From Corynebacterium jeikeium (GTDB lineage Bacteria; Actinomycetota; Actinomycetes; Mycobacteriales; Mycobacteriaceae), in assembly GCF_000738175.1 (NCBI RefSeq), contig NZ_JFCH01000008.1, positions 1-64,000 on the forward strand: a stretch of 64,000 nt of DNA. Direction: 5' to 3'. Every line of letters begins with the position of its first letter. The stretch's first letter is position 1. Of this stretch, positions 56,234 through 64,000 are shown in pieces. A program made the translations under genes and the position numbers. The notes beneath the pieces were generated by a model that did no database searches, was not told the DNA's origin, and saw nothing but the letters and a program-made list of their open reading frames with translations.

Positions 56234-56457
56234 ACCCACAGGGTTTTAGCAAGCCCCCGCCAGCGGTGCATATCGCGCCCAGGCGGGGGCTTCGCCGGTT
56301 AAGGCCGCGCCTACCCCGGTTGCAAATAAATTGCGTAAACCGCGTAGTGTCGCTTAGAAATGCGTAAGTGGCCCCCGGAAAGAACCATTGCGATAAACCT
56401 GTATAAACAATGGCACCCGGCAAACTTAAAATTTTGAAGGATGTGTGAGATCAACCG
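56234..56457. other. cspA-topA intergenic region
   Basis: Beyond the terminator there is A+T-rich DNA with an inverted repeat CCATTG...CAATGG (about 56386-56413) that surrounds TATAAAC and may be the topA promoter or a regulator site. No ORF. Confidence 0.4.
56251..56292 (+). terminator. cspA terminator
   Basis: AAGCCCCCGCC pairs with GGCGGGGGCTT around a 21-base loop. Confidence 0.8.
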
Positions 56458-59400
56458 ATGGCAAACGATGACGTCAAGCGTCTAGTGATCGTTGAGTCGG
56501 CGACGAAGGCCAAGAAGATCGCCCCGATCCTGGGGCCGAACTACATCGTCGAGGCTTCCGTCGGGCACATCCGTGACCTCCCCCGGGGCGCGGCAGACGT
56601 ACCGGCCAAGTATAAAAAGGAGCCGTGGGCGCGTCTGGGCGTCAACGTCGATAAAGATTTCGAGGCGCTTTACGTCGTCAGCCCGGACAAGAAAAAGAAG
56701 GTCTCCGACCTGAAGGCCAAACTCAAGCAGGTCGATGAGCTGTACCTGGCGACAGACCCCGACCGTGAGGGTGAGGCTATCGCGTGGCATCTGCTTGAGG
56801 TGCTGAAGCCGAAGGTGCCGGTGCGCCGCATGGTGTTCCACGAGATTACGAAGAACGCCATCCTCGAGGCCGCGCAGAACACCCGCGAGCTCGATTACGA
56901 CCTGGTCGATGCGCAGGAATCCCGCCGCGTACTGGATCGCCTGTACGGCTACGAGGTCTCCCCGGTGCTGTGGAAGAAGGTCATGCCGCGACTATCCGCC
57001 GGTCGCGTGCAGTCCGTCGCCACCCGCGTGATCGTGGAGCGCGAGCGCGAGCGCATGAAGTTTATCGCCGCCGAGTACTGGGACTTGAGCGCCACGTTCG
57101 GCGTGGTAGATGCTGTTTCTTCTTCTCTTGATGACGCCGCCCCGGACTCCTTTGAAGCACGGCTGGCAACGGTCGCCGGCAAGCGCGTGGCTCAGGGCCG
57201 TGACTTTGGCGACGACGGCAAGCTGAAGGCCAGCGCAAAGGAAACATTTGTCCTGGACGGGGCGAAGGCGAAGTCCCTGGCCGACGGACTGCAGGGCCAG
57301 GAGTTCGCCGTGACGGCGGTGGAGGAAAAGCCCTACACTCGCCGCCCGTACCCGCCGTTTATGACCTCTACCCTGCAGCAGGAGGCCGGCCGCAAGCTCC
57401 GCTTTACCTCAGAGCGCACGATGCGCATTGCTCAGCGCCTGTACGAAAACGGCCACATTACTTATATGCGTACCGACTCGACCACCCTGTCGACCGCCGG
57501 TATCGAGGCCGCCCGCAGGCAGGCCAAGGAGCTCTACGGAGCGAAGTTCGTGGCCGACGGCCCGCGCCAGTACTCCCGCAAAGTGAAGAACTCGCAGGAG
57601 GCCCACGAGGCAATCCGCCCGGCGGGCGAGACCTTCCAGACTCCCGGCCAGCTAAGCAACCAGCTGGATGCCGAGGAGTTCAAACTCTACGAGCTGATTT
57701 GGCAGCGCACCGTGGCCTCCCAGATGGCCGACGCGAAGGGCCAGTCCATGAAGCTAACCGTCGCCGGCGACGCAAAGTCGGGCGAGACCTGTGAATTTAC
57801 CGCAACCGGGCGCACCCTGACCTTTCCAGGATTCCTGAAGGCCTACGTGGAGGTCAGCCGCACCGCCGATGGCCGCGACGTCGCCGATAACGCGGAAAAG
57901 CGACTGCCGCAGCTGACCAAGGGCGACGAGCTGAACGCGCGGGACGTGGCCGCCGACGGCCACTCGACGAACCCGCCTGCCCGCTATACCGAGGCCTCGC
58001 TGGTGAAGAAGATGGAGGAGATGGGCATTGGCCGCCCGTCGACCTATGCATCCATCATTCGCACCATCCAGGACCGCGGCTACGTGCTGCCGCGCGGCAA
58101 CGCACTGGTGCCATCGTGGGTGGCCTTCGCCGTCGTCGGCCTGCTGGAGCAGAACTTCGGTGCCCTGGTGGACTACGACTTCACCTCCGCGATGGAAGAC
58201 GAGCTGGATGCCATCGCCGCCGGAGATCAGGACCGCGTGAACTGGCTGAAGGGCTTCTACTTCGGCGATAGCTCCCGCCCGGAGGCTCCGGGCGCGGTGG
58301 TGCCCCGCCTGGGTGGCTTGAAGCACATCGTGGGCGACAACCTGGAGCAGATCGATGCCCGCCGGGTGAACTCCCTGCACATTTTCGACGATGAAAACGG
58401 CGTGCCGATCGTCGTCCGCGTGGGCCGCTACGGCCCCTACCTGGAGCGCATCAAGCCGGCACCGGCAGGGGCGCCGGAGGGTACCGAGCCGGAGGTGCAG
58501 CGCGCTAACCTGCCGGAATCCATGACCCCGGACGGGCTGACCCTGGAGGTGGCCGAGAAGCTCTTCGCCACCCCGCAGGGTGGCCGAGAGCTGGGCACCA
58601 ACCCGGCCAACGGGCGCACTATCGTTGCCCGCGAGGGACGCTACGGCCCTTACGTCACCGAGGTGCTCGGCGAAGACGAGGAATCCCGAGTGGCCGAGGA
58701 GGCCGTGAAGGTCTGGGAGGCCGAGCGCGACGAGCAGGATCGCGAGCGTGAGGCTGAGGGCAAGAAGCCGCTGAGCCGCGAGACCAAGACAGCGCAGGCG
58801 CAGAAGGAAAAACGCGTCAAGCAGATCGTCGAGGAGACACTGAAGCCCAAGACCGCCAGCTTGTTCAGCGGCATGGAGCCAGCCAGCGTGACGCTGGAGG
58901 AGGCTTTGAAGCTCATGAGCCTGCCGCGCGAGGTGGGCGTCGACCCGAGCGACAACGAGGTGATCACCGCCCAGAACGGTCGCTACGGCCCCTACCTCAA
59001 GAAGGGCAAGGATTCCCGCTCGCTGGCCAACGAGGAGCAGATCTTTACGATCACCCTCGACGAAGCTCGTCGCATTTACGCCGAGCCGAAGCGCCGCGGC
59101 CGAGCGGCCGCGCAGCCGCCGCTGAAGCAGCTGGGTGATAACGACGTGTCCGGCAAGCCGATGACCGTCAAGGACGGTCGCTTCGGCGCTTATGTCACGG
59201 ATGGCACCACCAATGCCTCCCTGCGCAAGGGCGATACTCCGGAGACGATGACTGACGCCCGCGCGAACGAGCTGCTGTCGGAGCGGCGCGCCAAGCAGGC
59301 AGCCGAGGGTTCGGCACCTGCGAAGTCGAGCCGCAAGGCCGCAAAGAAGTCGGCCAAGAAAACGACGAAGAAGACGTCCAAGAAGGCAGCAAAGAAGACG

Positions 59401-59463
59401 ACGAAAAAGACGGCGAAAAAGCCGCCGACGCTGACCAAGCGCACGGTGAAGAAGTCTCGCTAA
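56458..59463 (+). CDS. topA: DNA topoisomerase I
   Basis: TopA relaxes negative supercoils. The 1001-residue protein has the Toprim motif (RLVIVESATKAKKI; YLATDPDREGEAIAWHL), the catalytic Tyr336 in HITYMRTDS, HEAIRPAG, and four C-terminal TopoI repeats (RYGPYL, GRYGPYV and similar). It ends in a Lys-rich tail of about 45 residues, a normal actinobacterial feature that replaces zinc fingers. A loop at about residues 218-232 (SSSLDDAAPDS) is encoded by a dispersed motif copy. Confidence 0.96.
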   Translation: MANDDVKRLVIVESATKAKKIAPILGPNYIVEASVGHIRDLPRGAADVPAKYKKEPWARLGVNVDKDFEALYVVSPDKKKKVSDLKAKLKQVDELYLATDPDREGEAIAWHLLEVLKPKVPVRRMVFHEITKNAILEAAQNTRELDYDLVDAQESRRVLDRLYGYEVSPVLWKKVMPRLSAGRVQSVATRVIVERERERMKFIAAEYWDLSATFGVVDAVSSSLDDAAPDSFEARLATVAGKRVAQGRDFGDDGKLKASAKETFVLDGAKAKSLADGLQGQEFAVTAVEEKPYTRRPYPPFMTSTLQQEAGRKLRFTSERTMRIAQRLYENGHITYMRTDSTTLSTAGIEAARRQAKELYGAKFVADGPRQYSRKVKNSQEAHEAIRPAGETFQTPGQLSNQLDAEEFKLYELIWQRTVASQMADAKGQSMKLTVAGDAKSGETCEFTATGRTLTFPGFLKAYVEVSRTADGRDVADNAEKRLPQLTKGDELNARDVAADGHSTNPPARYTEASLVKKMEEMGIGRPSTYASIIRTIQDRGYVLPRGNALVPSWVAFAVVGLLEQNFGALVDYDFTSAMEDELDAIAAGDQDRVNWLKGFYFGDSSRPEAPGAVVPRLGGLKHIVGDNLEQIDARRVNSLHIFDDENGVPIVVRVGRYGPYLERIKPAPAGAPEGTEPEVQRANLPESMTPDGLTLEVAEKLFATPQGGRELGTNPANGRTIVAREGRYGPYVTEVLGEDEESRVAEEAVKVWEAERDEQDREREAEGKKPLSRETKTAQAQKEKRVKQIVEETLKPKTASLFSGMEPASVTLEEALKLMSLPREVGVDPSDNEVITAQNGRYGPYLKKGKDSRSLANEEQIFTITLDEARRIYAEPKRRGRAAAQPPLKQLGDNDVSGKPMTVKDGRFGAYVTDGTTNASLRKGDTPETMTDARANELLSERRAKQAAEGSAPAKSSRKAAKKSAKKTTKKTSKKAAKKTTKKTAKKPPTLTKRTVKKSR
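57116..57142 (+). repeat. dispersed GACGCC motif, copy 20
   Basis: TCTTCTCTTGATGACGCCGC lies in a variable loop of TopA and is preceded by another TTTCT, so the pyrimidine tract is long. It encodes S-S-S-L-D-D-A-A-P. Confidence 0.6.
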
Positions 59464-59491
59464 ATCGCCCTTACTTTTGGGTGGGAACTGA

Positions 59492-59497
59492 TACGTT
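59492..59497 (+). promoter_or_regulatory. -10 element for a leaderless transcript
   Basis: TACGTT is followed by 7 bases and ATG 59505. No ribosome-binding site is present. Confidence 0.4.
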
Positions 59498-59504
59498 CAT
59501 CAGC

Positions 59505-60407
59505 ATGCACCAGCTCCCGAACTTCACCGTCGTCACCCTGGCCCCGAACCTGCCAGGCCCCGTTGCCGCCAAGCGCCTGCATGAGCTCGGCGGCACCGTC
59601 ATCAAGGTCGAAGGCCCCGGCAAGGCTGCCGACCCCATGCGCCTGTACTGCGAGCCCTACTACCAGCACTTGGTGGAGGGGCAGGAGGTTCGCAGCATCG
59701 ACCTGAAGCAGGAATCCGGCTTGCAGGAACTACACGAACTGCTGGCAGAGGCGGATCTGCTGCTCACGAGCTCCCGCCCTGCCTCGCTGCAGCGCCTGGG
59801 GCTCGGCTGGGAAGATCTTCGCGCGCGCTACCCGTCGCTGGCGCAGGTGGCGATCGTTGGCCACTCCGGAGAGCACGTCGACGTCGCCGGCCACGACCTG
59901 ACCTATGAAGCACACGCAGGCACCCTTTCCTTTAACGGCGATGAGCCCGTCATGCCCGTGGTACCTATCGCTGACCTGGCGGGCGCGGAACGCGCCGTCT
60001 CGCAGGCGCTGGCAGCCCTATGGCAGGCTAGCGCCACCGGCCAGGGCAGCTACCACGAGGTCGCCCTGGCGGACATGGCCACGGAGTTCGCCACACCCGC
60101 CCGCTTCCGCCTGACCGGCCCGGACACTCTGCTTGGTGGCCTTCTGCCGGGTTACGGCCTCTACCAGGCTGAGTGTGGGGGCTGGGTGGCTATCGCTGCG
60201 CTGGAGCCGCATTTCTTCGTCGGCCTCATCGAGGCGCTGCACGAGGAAGGCCTGTTGCCGGAGGGCACCACGGCCGAGCAGCTGCAATCCAAGGGGATCA
60301 CCGCCGAGCAGCTGGCCGCGGCAGTGGGGCAGAAGACGGCGGCGTGGTGGGACGAGGTGGCGTCGAAAAGAAACCTCCCCATCGCCGCAGTACGGCGCGG
60401 GGCCTAA
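59505..60407 (+). CDS. CaiB/BaiF-type CoA-transferase family protein
   Basis: A 300-residue member of the class III CoA-transferases. It starts MHQLPNFTVVTLAPNLPGPV, then AAKRLHELGGTVIKVEGP, the family signature. SIDLKQESG matches the region holding the catalytic Asp in formyl-CoA transferases. It is shorter than the usual 380-400 residues. A GTG at 59481 would add eight residues. Near the C-terminus a dispersed motif copy encodes EVASKRN. It converges with the cyclase gene, with stops overlapping. Confidence 0.82.
   Translation: MHQLPNFTVVTLAPNLPGPVAAKRLHELGGTVIKVEGPGKAADPMRLYCEPYYQHLVEGQEVRSIDLKQESGLQELHELLAEADLLLTSSRPASLQRLGLGWEDLRARYPSLAQVAIVGHSGEHVDVAGHDLTYEAHAGTLSFNGDEPVMPVVPIADLAGAERAVSQALAALWQASATGQGSYHEVALADMATEFATPARFRLTGPDTLLGGLLPGYGLYQAECGGWVAIAALEPHFFVGLIEALHEEGLLPEGTTAEQLQSKGITAEQLAAAVGQKTAAWWDEVASKRNLPIAAVRRGA
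60355..60376 (-). repeat. dispersed GACGCC motif, copy 21
   Basis: GAGGTGGCGTCGAAAAGAAA lies 11-17 codons from the end of the CoA-transferase gene and encodes E-V-A-S-K-R-N. Confidence 0.7.
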
Positions 60408-61936
60408 GCCTCCGAACGGTCGGCCAAGGTCGCGCGGATGGGGCGGGCGATCTGTGTCATCTCGCGGCGGCCGCGCAGCTCCACGGACTTCATCATGGTC
60501 CAGCGAGCCTGCTCGGCCTCGTTGGCCGCGCGCAGAGTTACGGCACTTGTCAGCACCTGTCCGGGGGTGTTCTTCGCCAGATCCGTCAGGCGGGCGGCCT
60601 GGTTCACAGCGTCGCCGATGACGGTGTACTCGAAGCGATCCTTCGCGCCGATGTGGCCCGCGACGACGGAACCGGCGGCCACGCCAACTCCCGCGGCGAA
60701 TTCCAAGCCCTGCAGCTTCGCCTTTAGCTCGCGGGCGGCGGCTAGTGCGTGGCCGGCCACATCGTCCAGCGGCAGAGGTGCACCGAACACAGCCAGCGCG
60801 GCATCACCCTCGAACTTGTTGATGATGCCCTTGTTGGCGTGCACGACCTCCACCACGCGGTCGAAGAACTCGTTGAGGGCCTTCACCACGTGCTGCGGTT
60901 CCTTCTCCGTGGCAAACCCGGTGGAGCCGATCACGTCCACGAAGAGCACGGCCACGTGCCGAGTTTCGCCGCCTAGCTCCGGCTTTTCCTCCAGCGCGCG
61001 GCGGGCGACCTCGGTGCCGACATAGCGGCCGAAGAGGTCCGATACCCGCTGGCGCTCCTGCAAACCGCGCATCATCTCGTTGAAGCCGGCCTGCAGCACG
61101 CCGATCTCCGAGGAGTCGTAGATTCGCACGTCCGTGTTCACCTTGCCCCGGCGCACGCGGTTGATGGCGTATTGCAGTTCGCGGATCGGGTCGGCCACAG
61201 CCATTGAGAACAACATGGTTCCCATGAAGCCGGTCAGTAGAGTGGTCAGCGCCAGCGCCAGCATTGCCGGAATGATGCCGCCGGAGTCTTCTGGGTAGAA
61301 CTCGGTGGCCGCAGCGAAGAGCAGCAGCACCATGCCCAGCACGGGCACGGCGGAGGTCAGTGCCCACGTAGTCATCAGGCGGTGCGAAAGAGGGGAGAGT
61401 CGCGAGTGGTCCGGTGCGCCCTTCGCCAGCGCCTTCGCGGCGACGGGACGCACCAGGCGCTCGGCCTCCATGTACGTCATCAGGCTCACCATCATTCCGC
61501 CGAGCGTGGCCGTCACACCGACGGTTATGCCCCACTCAGTGCTATGCCTCCAGGCCACGACGGTGAACAGCACCACCCCGATGCCCCACAGCACAATGCC
61601 CGTGATTGTCTGCAGCAACGGAATGCGCAGCACCAGGTCGCGCACCATGTTCGGGTCGTAGGCCTGGGGCGTGCGCTGCCAGCGCAGCACGGGGGCGAAG
61701 AAGTACAAAGTCATCGCGATGCCGGCGACCACGGCCACCCCGAAATAGATCAGGTACAGCGAGGCGATGGTGGTATCAGGGCTCGTCAGCTCGCGCGCGG
61801 CGGGCAGCGGAATGAAGAAACGCAGGAACGTCGCCACGGCGGTCGCCCCGATGACGTTCGTGGCCAGAACGGTTGCTGCGTACAGGGGCCAGGAGGTTCC
61901 CCAGGCCCACGAGAGGTAGCGCAGCAGTTGTTTCAT
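60404..61936 (-). CDS. cyaB: membrane class III adenylate cyclase
   Basis: A 510-residue protein with six membrane helices (about 15-225), a HAMP linker (MAVADPIRELQYAINRVRRGK) and a class III cyclase domain. Metal-binding aspartates lie in LFVDVIGSTGF and NKFEGDAALAVFGAP; the transition-state region is YTVIGDAVNQAARL. It makes cAMP from ATP. It is the Rv3645 homologue and, in corynebacteria, CyaB. Its cAMP should activate GlxR, encoded 20 kb to the left. Confidence 0.92.
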   Translation of the reverse strand: MKQLLRYLSWAWGTSWPLYAATVLATNVIGATAVATFLRFFIPLPAARELTSPDTTIASLYLIYFGVAVVAGIAMTLYFFAPVLRWQRTPQAYDPNMVRDLVLRIPLLQTITGIVLWGIGVVLFTVVAWRHSTEWGITVGVTATLGGMMVSLMTYMEAERLVRPVAAKALAKGAPDHSRLSPLSHRLMTTWALTSAVPVLGMVLLLFAAATEFYPEDSGGIIPAMLALALTTLLTGFMGTMLFSMAVADPIRELQYAINRVRRGKVNTDVRIYDSSEIGVLQAGFNEMMRGLQERQRVSDLFGRYVGTEVARRALEEKPELGGETRHVAVLFVDVIGSTGFATEKEPQHVVKALNEFFDRVVEVVHANKGIINKFEGDAALAVFGAPLPLDDVAGHALAAARELKAKLQGLEFAAGVGVAAGSVVAGHIGAKDRFEYTVIGDAVNQAARLTDLAKNTPGQVLTSAVTLRAANEAEQARWTMMKSVELRGRREMTQIARPIRATLADRSEA

Positions 61937-61998
61937 GCCCTTCAGATTAACTCACGCCGCCCCATGCCGGGTGCGTCTGTCCTGTCCTCGTTGATAGC

Positions 61999-62004
61999 TA
62001 CACT
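61999..62004 (+). promoter_or_regulatory. -10 element of holB
   Basis: TACACT lies 8 bases before ATG 62013, compatible with a leaderless transcript. Confidence 0.4.
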
Positions 62005-62012
62005 GAGTAACC

Positions 62013-63263
62013 ATGACGGAAACCACACCGGCCACTACTGCGGCCACTACCCGGGGCACCGCCGCCGAAGACGCGCCAGGGGTTTTCGGGCGCATCACGG
62101 CGGAATCTGTCCGCCGCCCGCTGCAGAGGGCTGTGGAGGATCCGCAGGCGATGACCCACTCGTGGCTGTTTACCGGCCCGCCCGGCTCGGGGCGTTCCAT
62201 CGCGGCGAAGGTCTTCGCCACCGCGTTGGTGTGCCCGCACGGTGGCTGCGGCGAGTGCGACCAGTGCCGTAGTGCCGCCGCGGGCACGCACCCGGACATC
62301 CTGTGGGTTTCCACAACCGGTGTGGTGCTGACGGTCGACGAGATCCGCGGTGCCATCCACGAGGCCGCAAACATGCCCACCGTCGCCCGCTGGCGCGTGG
62401 TGGTTGTGGAAGATGCCGACCGCCTGAACGATGCCGCCGCCAACGCTTTGCTGAAGTCCGTCGAGGAACCGCCTGCTCGCACCGTCTTCCTGCTCTGCGC
62501 CCCCTCGACCGACCCTTCGGACATTGCGATCACCCTGCGGTCGCGCTGCCGCCACGTGTATGTGCCCACTCCCTCGCCGGCGGCGGTTAAGGGTGTTTTG
62601 CTTAGTGACGCCACCTTAGGCCTCAACGAAACCCAAGCCCAATGGGCCGCCGACGTTTCGGCCGGACACATTGGAAGGGCTCGTCACCTAGCCAGCGACG
62701 AGGCCGCCCGCACCAAACGCGCCACTGCGCTGAAGCTGCCGCAGCTGGTGTACGAGCCCAACGCGCTGTACCGCTTCACCTCCGAGCTGGTGAAGAAGGC
62801 CGAGGAGGAGGCCGCCAGCGAGCTGGAGAAGCTGGATCAGCGGGAGCGTGAGGAACTGGAGAGCAGCCTTGGCGTGGGCGCGAAAGGCAAGGGTGCTGCA
62901 AAGGCCCAGCGGGGGGCGTCCGGAAGAATGAAAGAGCTAGAAAAAGAGCAGAAGAACCGGCGCACCAGAAGAACCCGCGACTCGCTTGACCTGGCGCTGA
63001 TCGACATTGCTGGGCTGTACCGCGACGCGATGCTGCAGGCCGCGGGTGCGGTGGATGGCGATGGCGTGCCGGTGGGCGGCCACCAGCACCCGGACATGGC
63101 GGCAACGTCGAAGGAACTGGCGCGCCGCAATAGTGCGTCGGCTCTGGTGAGCTGCATAGATGCGGTGATGGAATGCCGCGAGGTGCTGGGGTACAACGTG
63201 CGGCCTGAGGTGGCGCTGGATGCGATGGCCGGGCGCCTGCAGCAGTGCTGTGGGGTGGCCTAG
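62013..63263 (+). CDS. holB: DNA polymerase III delta' subunit
   Basis: A 416-residue clamp-loader subunit. The AAA+ core has SWLFTGPPGSGRSIAA, where Arg replaces the Walker A lysine; delta' does not hydrolyse ATP, so this is not a defect. The zinc module is CPHGGCGECDQC, and the sensor region is LKSVEEPPARTVFLL with SRCRHVYVPTP. A charged coiled-coil insertion (about 245-320) precedes the C-terminal collar. A dispersed motif copy encodes LLSDATLG. Context after the cyclase matches Rv3644c. Confidence 0.92.
   Translation: MTETTPATTAATTRGTAAEDAPGVFGRITAESVRRPLQRAVEDPQAMTHSWLFTGPPGSGRSIAAKVFATALVCPHGGCGECDQCRSAAAGTHPDILWVSTTGVVLTVDEIRGAIHEAANMPTVARWRVVVVEDADRLNDAAANALLKSVEEPPARTVFLLCAPSTDPSDIAITLRSRCRHVYVPTPSPAAVKGVLLSDATLGLNETQAQWAADVSAGHIGRARHLASDEAARTKRATALKLPQLVYEPNALYRFTSELVKKAEEEAASELEKLDQREREELESSLGVGAKGKGAAKAQRGASGRMKELEKEQKNRRTRRTRDSLDLALIDIAGLYRDAMLQAAGAVDGDGVPVGGHQHPDMAATSKELARRNSASALVSCIDAVMECREVLGYNVRPEVALDAMAGRLQQCCGVA
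62596..62620 (+). repeat. dispersed GACGCC motif, copy 22
   Basis: TTTTGCTTAGTGACGCCACC is a 17/19 match that continues CTTAGG. It encodes V-L-L-S-D-A-T-L between the AAA+ core and the collar of HolB. Confidence 0.72.
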
Positions 63264-63346
63264 CGGGTTTCCGGGCTAACCCCAGGTGGCGTTTTGGTGC
63301 TCAGGGTTTGCGTCGGCTAGGATAACGCTTCGTACTTAATGTACGC

Positions 63347-63422
63347 GCCGCTTTAGCTCAGTCGGCAGAGCGTTTCACTCGTAATGAAAAGGTCGCGAGT
63401 TCGATTCTCGCAAGCGGCTCCA
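63347..63422 (+). tRNA. tRNA-Thr (anticodon CGT)
   Basis: A 76-base tRNA with acceptor GCCGCTT/AAGCGGC, discriminator T, encoded CCA, anticodon loop CTCGTAA (CGT) and T arm GCGAGTTCGATTCTCGC. The IS end begins on the next base. Confidence 0.94.
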
Positions 63423-63460
63423 TGTCATGAGTCGCGACATGGTTGACACTTCAGTCGCGA
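63423..63460 (+). repeat. IS terminal inverted repeat (right copy)
   Basis: TGTCATGAGTCGCGACATGG begins here, directly after the CCA of tRNA-Thr. It is the inverted partner of 218-255 with one mismatch. Confidence 0.8.
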
Positions 63461-63464
63461 TACT

Positions 63465-63645
63465 CATTTCGTTCAACCCCCACCTTGACCCGGCAGTCGT
63501 TGTAGAACTCACCATAACCGGCGATGGCATCTTCCAGTTCCTGGTTGGTGTTCCACATCCTCCCATAAAACATATTGTTTTCATCGGACCAAAGAGTCCC
63601 TCACAAGCTGCATTGTCAGGGCTGTATCCTTTTTCGACATCGACC
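63465..63645 (-). pseudogene. IS3-family transposase OrfB, C-terminal remnant
   Basis: The frame reads DVEKGYSPDNAACEGLFG, the conserved DDE-region block of IS3/IS150 integrases. A frameshift near 63570 then moves the match to NMFYGRMWNTNQELEDAIAG and a tyrosine-rich end (YGEFYNDCRVKVGVERNEYRD) before the stop next to the terminal repeat. The N-terminal part is lost and an in-frame stop precedes the block. It is inactive. Confidence 0.75.
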
Positions 63646-63655
63646 GGGTAATCCC

Positions 63656-63778
63656 AAAGAGCGATCTAAGCGGTCAGTACGTGTCATTGAAGCATGCCAG
63701 CTTTAACTGAGTCCGGAACCCGGCTAAGTGTAGGGACAGTCAACGACCTCTACAAAGCGTAACTAAACCCAGAGCATT
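63656..63778. other. gap with nothing recognised
   Basis: No ORF, hairpin or repeat stands out between the transposase remnant and the small hypothetical gene. Confidence 0.4.
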
Positions 63779-63991
63779 TCAAGGCTTCGTTTTTTCGGCG
63801 GATGCTGGTGGGGGCAGCTTATCGAACAGGTGCGGGTAGCGTTTTTGCATGGCTGCAGACAGGGAAGGGTCCGTTAGGAGGTGGGTTAGTTGGGTCAGAA
63901 TGTCTTGCGGGTGCGCGCTTGGAGCGTTCTTGAGCGTAGTTCTAATGCCTTCGTGAAATTCTTTCTTGAGGTTGGTGATAGCAGTAGTCAT
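63779..63991 (-). CDS. small hypothetical protein
   Basis: A 70-residue frame, MTTAITNLKKEFHEGIRTTL at its start and LPPPASAEKTKP at its end, mostly helical. A start at 63991 has upstream sequence cut off by the window edge, so a longer gene is possible. Base composition is lower in G+C than the core genes. It resembles no family I know and may be part of a mobile or accessory region beyond the tRNA. Confidence 0.4.
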   Translation of the reverse strand: MTTAITNLKKEFHEGIRTTLKNAPSAHPQDILTQLTHLLTDPSLSAAMQKRYPHLFDKLPPPASAEKTKP

Positions 63992-64000
63992 TTCACGGCC

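Larger units (their letters stand above)
63423..63655 (-). mobile_element. IS3-like element, 3' end, truncated
   Basis: The transposase end, stop codon and terminal repeat are present, but recognisable IS sequence fades upstream of about 63655, where an in-frame TAG interrupts the frame. This copy therefore looks like a degraded remnant, not an active element. It has the same orientation as the copy at 1-255. Confidence 0.65.

Noticed and set aside
55766..56239. N-terminal extension of the helicase frame over cspA
   Set aside because: It would run antisense through cspA; synteny supports divergence from the gap and a start at MSDPTPP.
62160..62210. HolB Walker A with Arg instead of Lys as a damaged gene
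   Set aside because: Delta' subunits are naturally non-hydrolysing, so the change is expected.

Overview
This 64 kb window is a G+C-rich actinobacterial chromosome segment, almost certainly from a Corynebacterium. The gene order follows the conserved corynebacterial/mycobacterial backbone: aspT, dnaX, ybaB, recR, gatD-murT, a dnaQ-like gene, leuA, lysC-asd, sigC and katA on the left; a class A PBP, a WhiB-like gene, glxR, nth, a thioredoxin-like gene, a Nudix gene, marP, ssd-tadA-tadB, a DUF1998 helicase, cspA, topA, a membrane adenylate cyclase and holB on the right. The species cannot be fixed from the sequence alone; that assignment is inference from recalled synteny.

Layout. 1-255 is one end of an IS3-like element butted against the CCA end of tRNA-Ser(GGA). 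481-10616 holds the SRP RNA, corA, aspT, the replication/repair cluster dnaX-ybaB-recR and the gatD-murT pair that amidates lipid II. 10683-12638 is an arsenic resistance module (arsR divergent from acr3-arsC) of visibly lower G+C, sitting inside otherwise conserved synteny. 12948-25085 carries the dnaQ-like gene, leuA with a leader peptide and attenuator, the lysC-asd operon with the internal lysC-beta start, a coproporphyrin ferrochelatase, sigC, katA and an Ohr-type peroxidase. 25223-32246 is a six-gene Mrp Na+/H+ antiporter operon. 32247-33190 is a repeat-rich gene-free stretch before tRNA-Pro(CGG). 33383-46916 covers cell envelope, regulation (WhiB-like, GlxR), DNA repair and a marP-centred cluster. 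47062-51905 is a Tad/Flp-type secretion and pilin locus. 51974-63263 holds a secreted lipase, the helicase, cspA, topA, a CoA-transferase-like gene, adenylate cyclase and holB. tRNA-Thr(CGT) follows, again butted at its CCA by the other end of the same IS family.

Functional links. The cyclase (cAMP) and GlxR (the cAMP-responsive CRP-family regulator) lie in one window, and sequences resembling GlxR sites occur upstream of the WhiB-like gene and of glxR. Ferrochelatase, SigC and catalase form a heme/redox neighbourhood. lysC, asd, aspT and leuA serve aspartate-family and leucine synthesis. PBP, GatD/MurT and the aspartate pathway (diaminopimelate) feed cell-wall construction.

The most unusual signal is a dispersed oligonucleotide with consensus near TTTCTTNGTGACGCCACCT. 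I count about 20 convincing copies in both orientations. They lie in intergenic gaps, in poorly conserved loops (RecR, TopA, Nudix, HolB) and especially in the first or last codons of genes, where they encode (V/A)-A-S-x-R-K-like peptides and in two cases touch the GTG start codon. A second unusual signal is a pair of ~110-130 bp intergenic inverted-repeat elements. They share a CTCTGACCTG core and ATGTC ends but have different, self-complementary arms. All positions were read by eye and may be off by a base or two.
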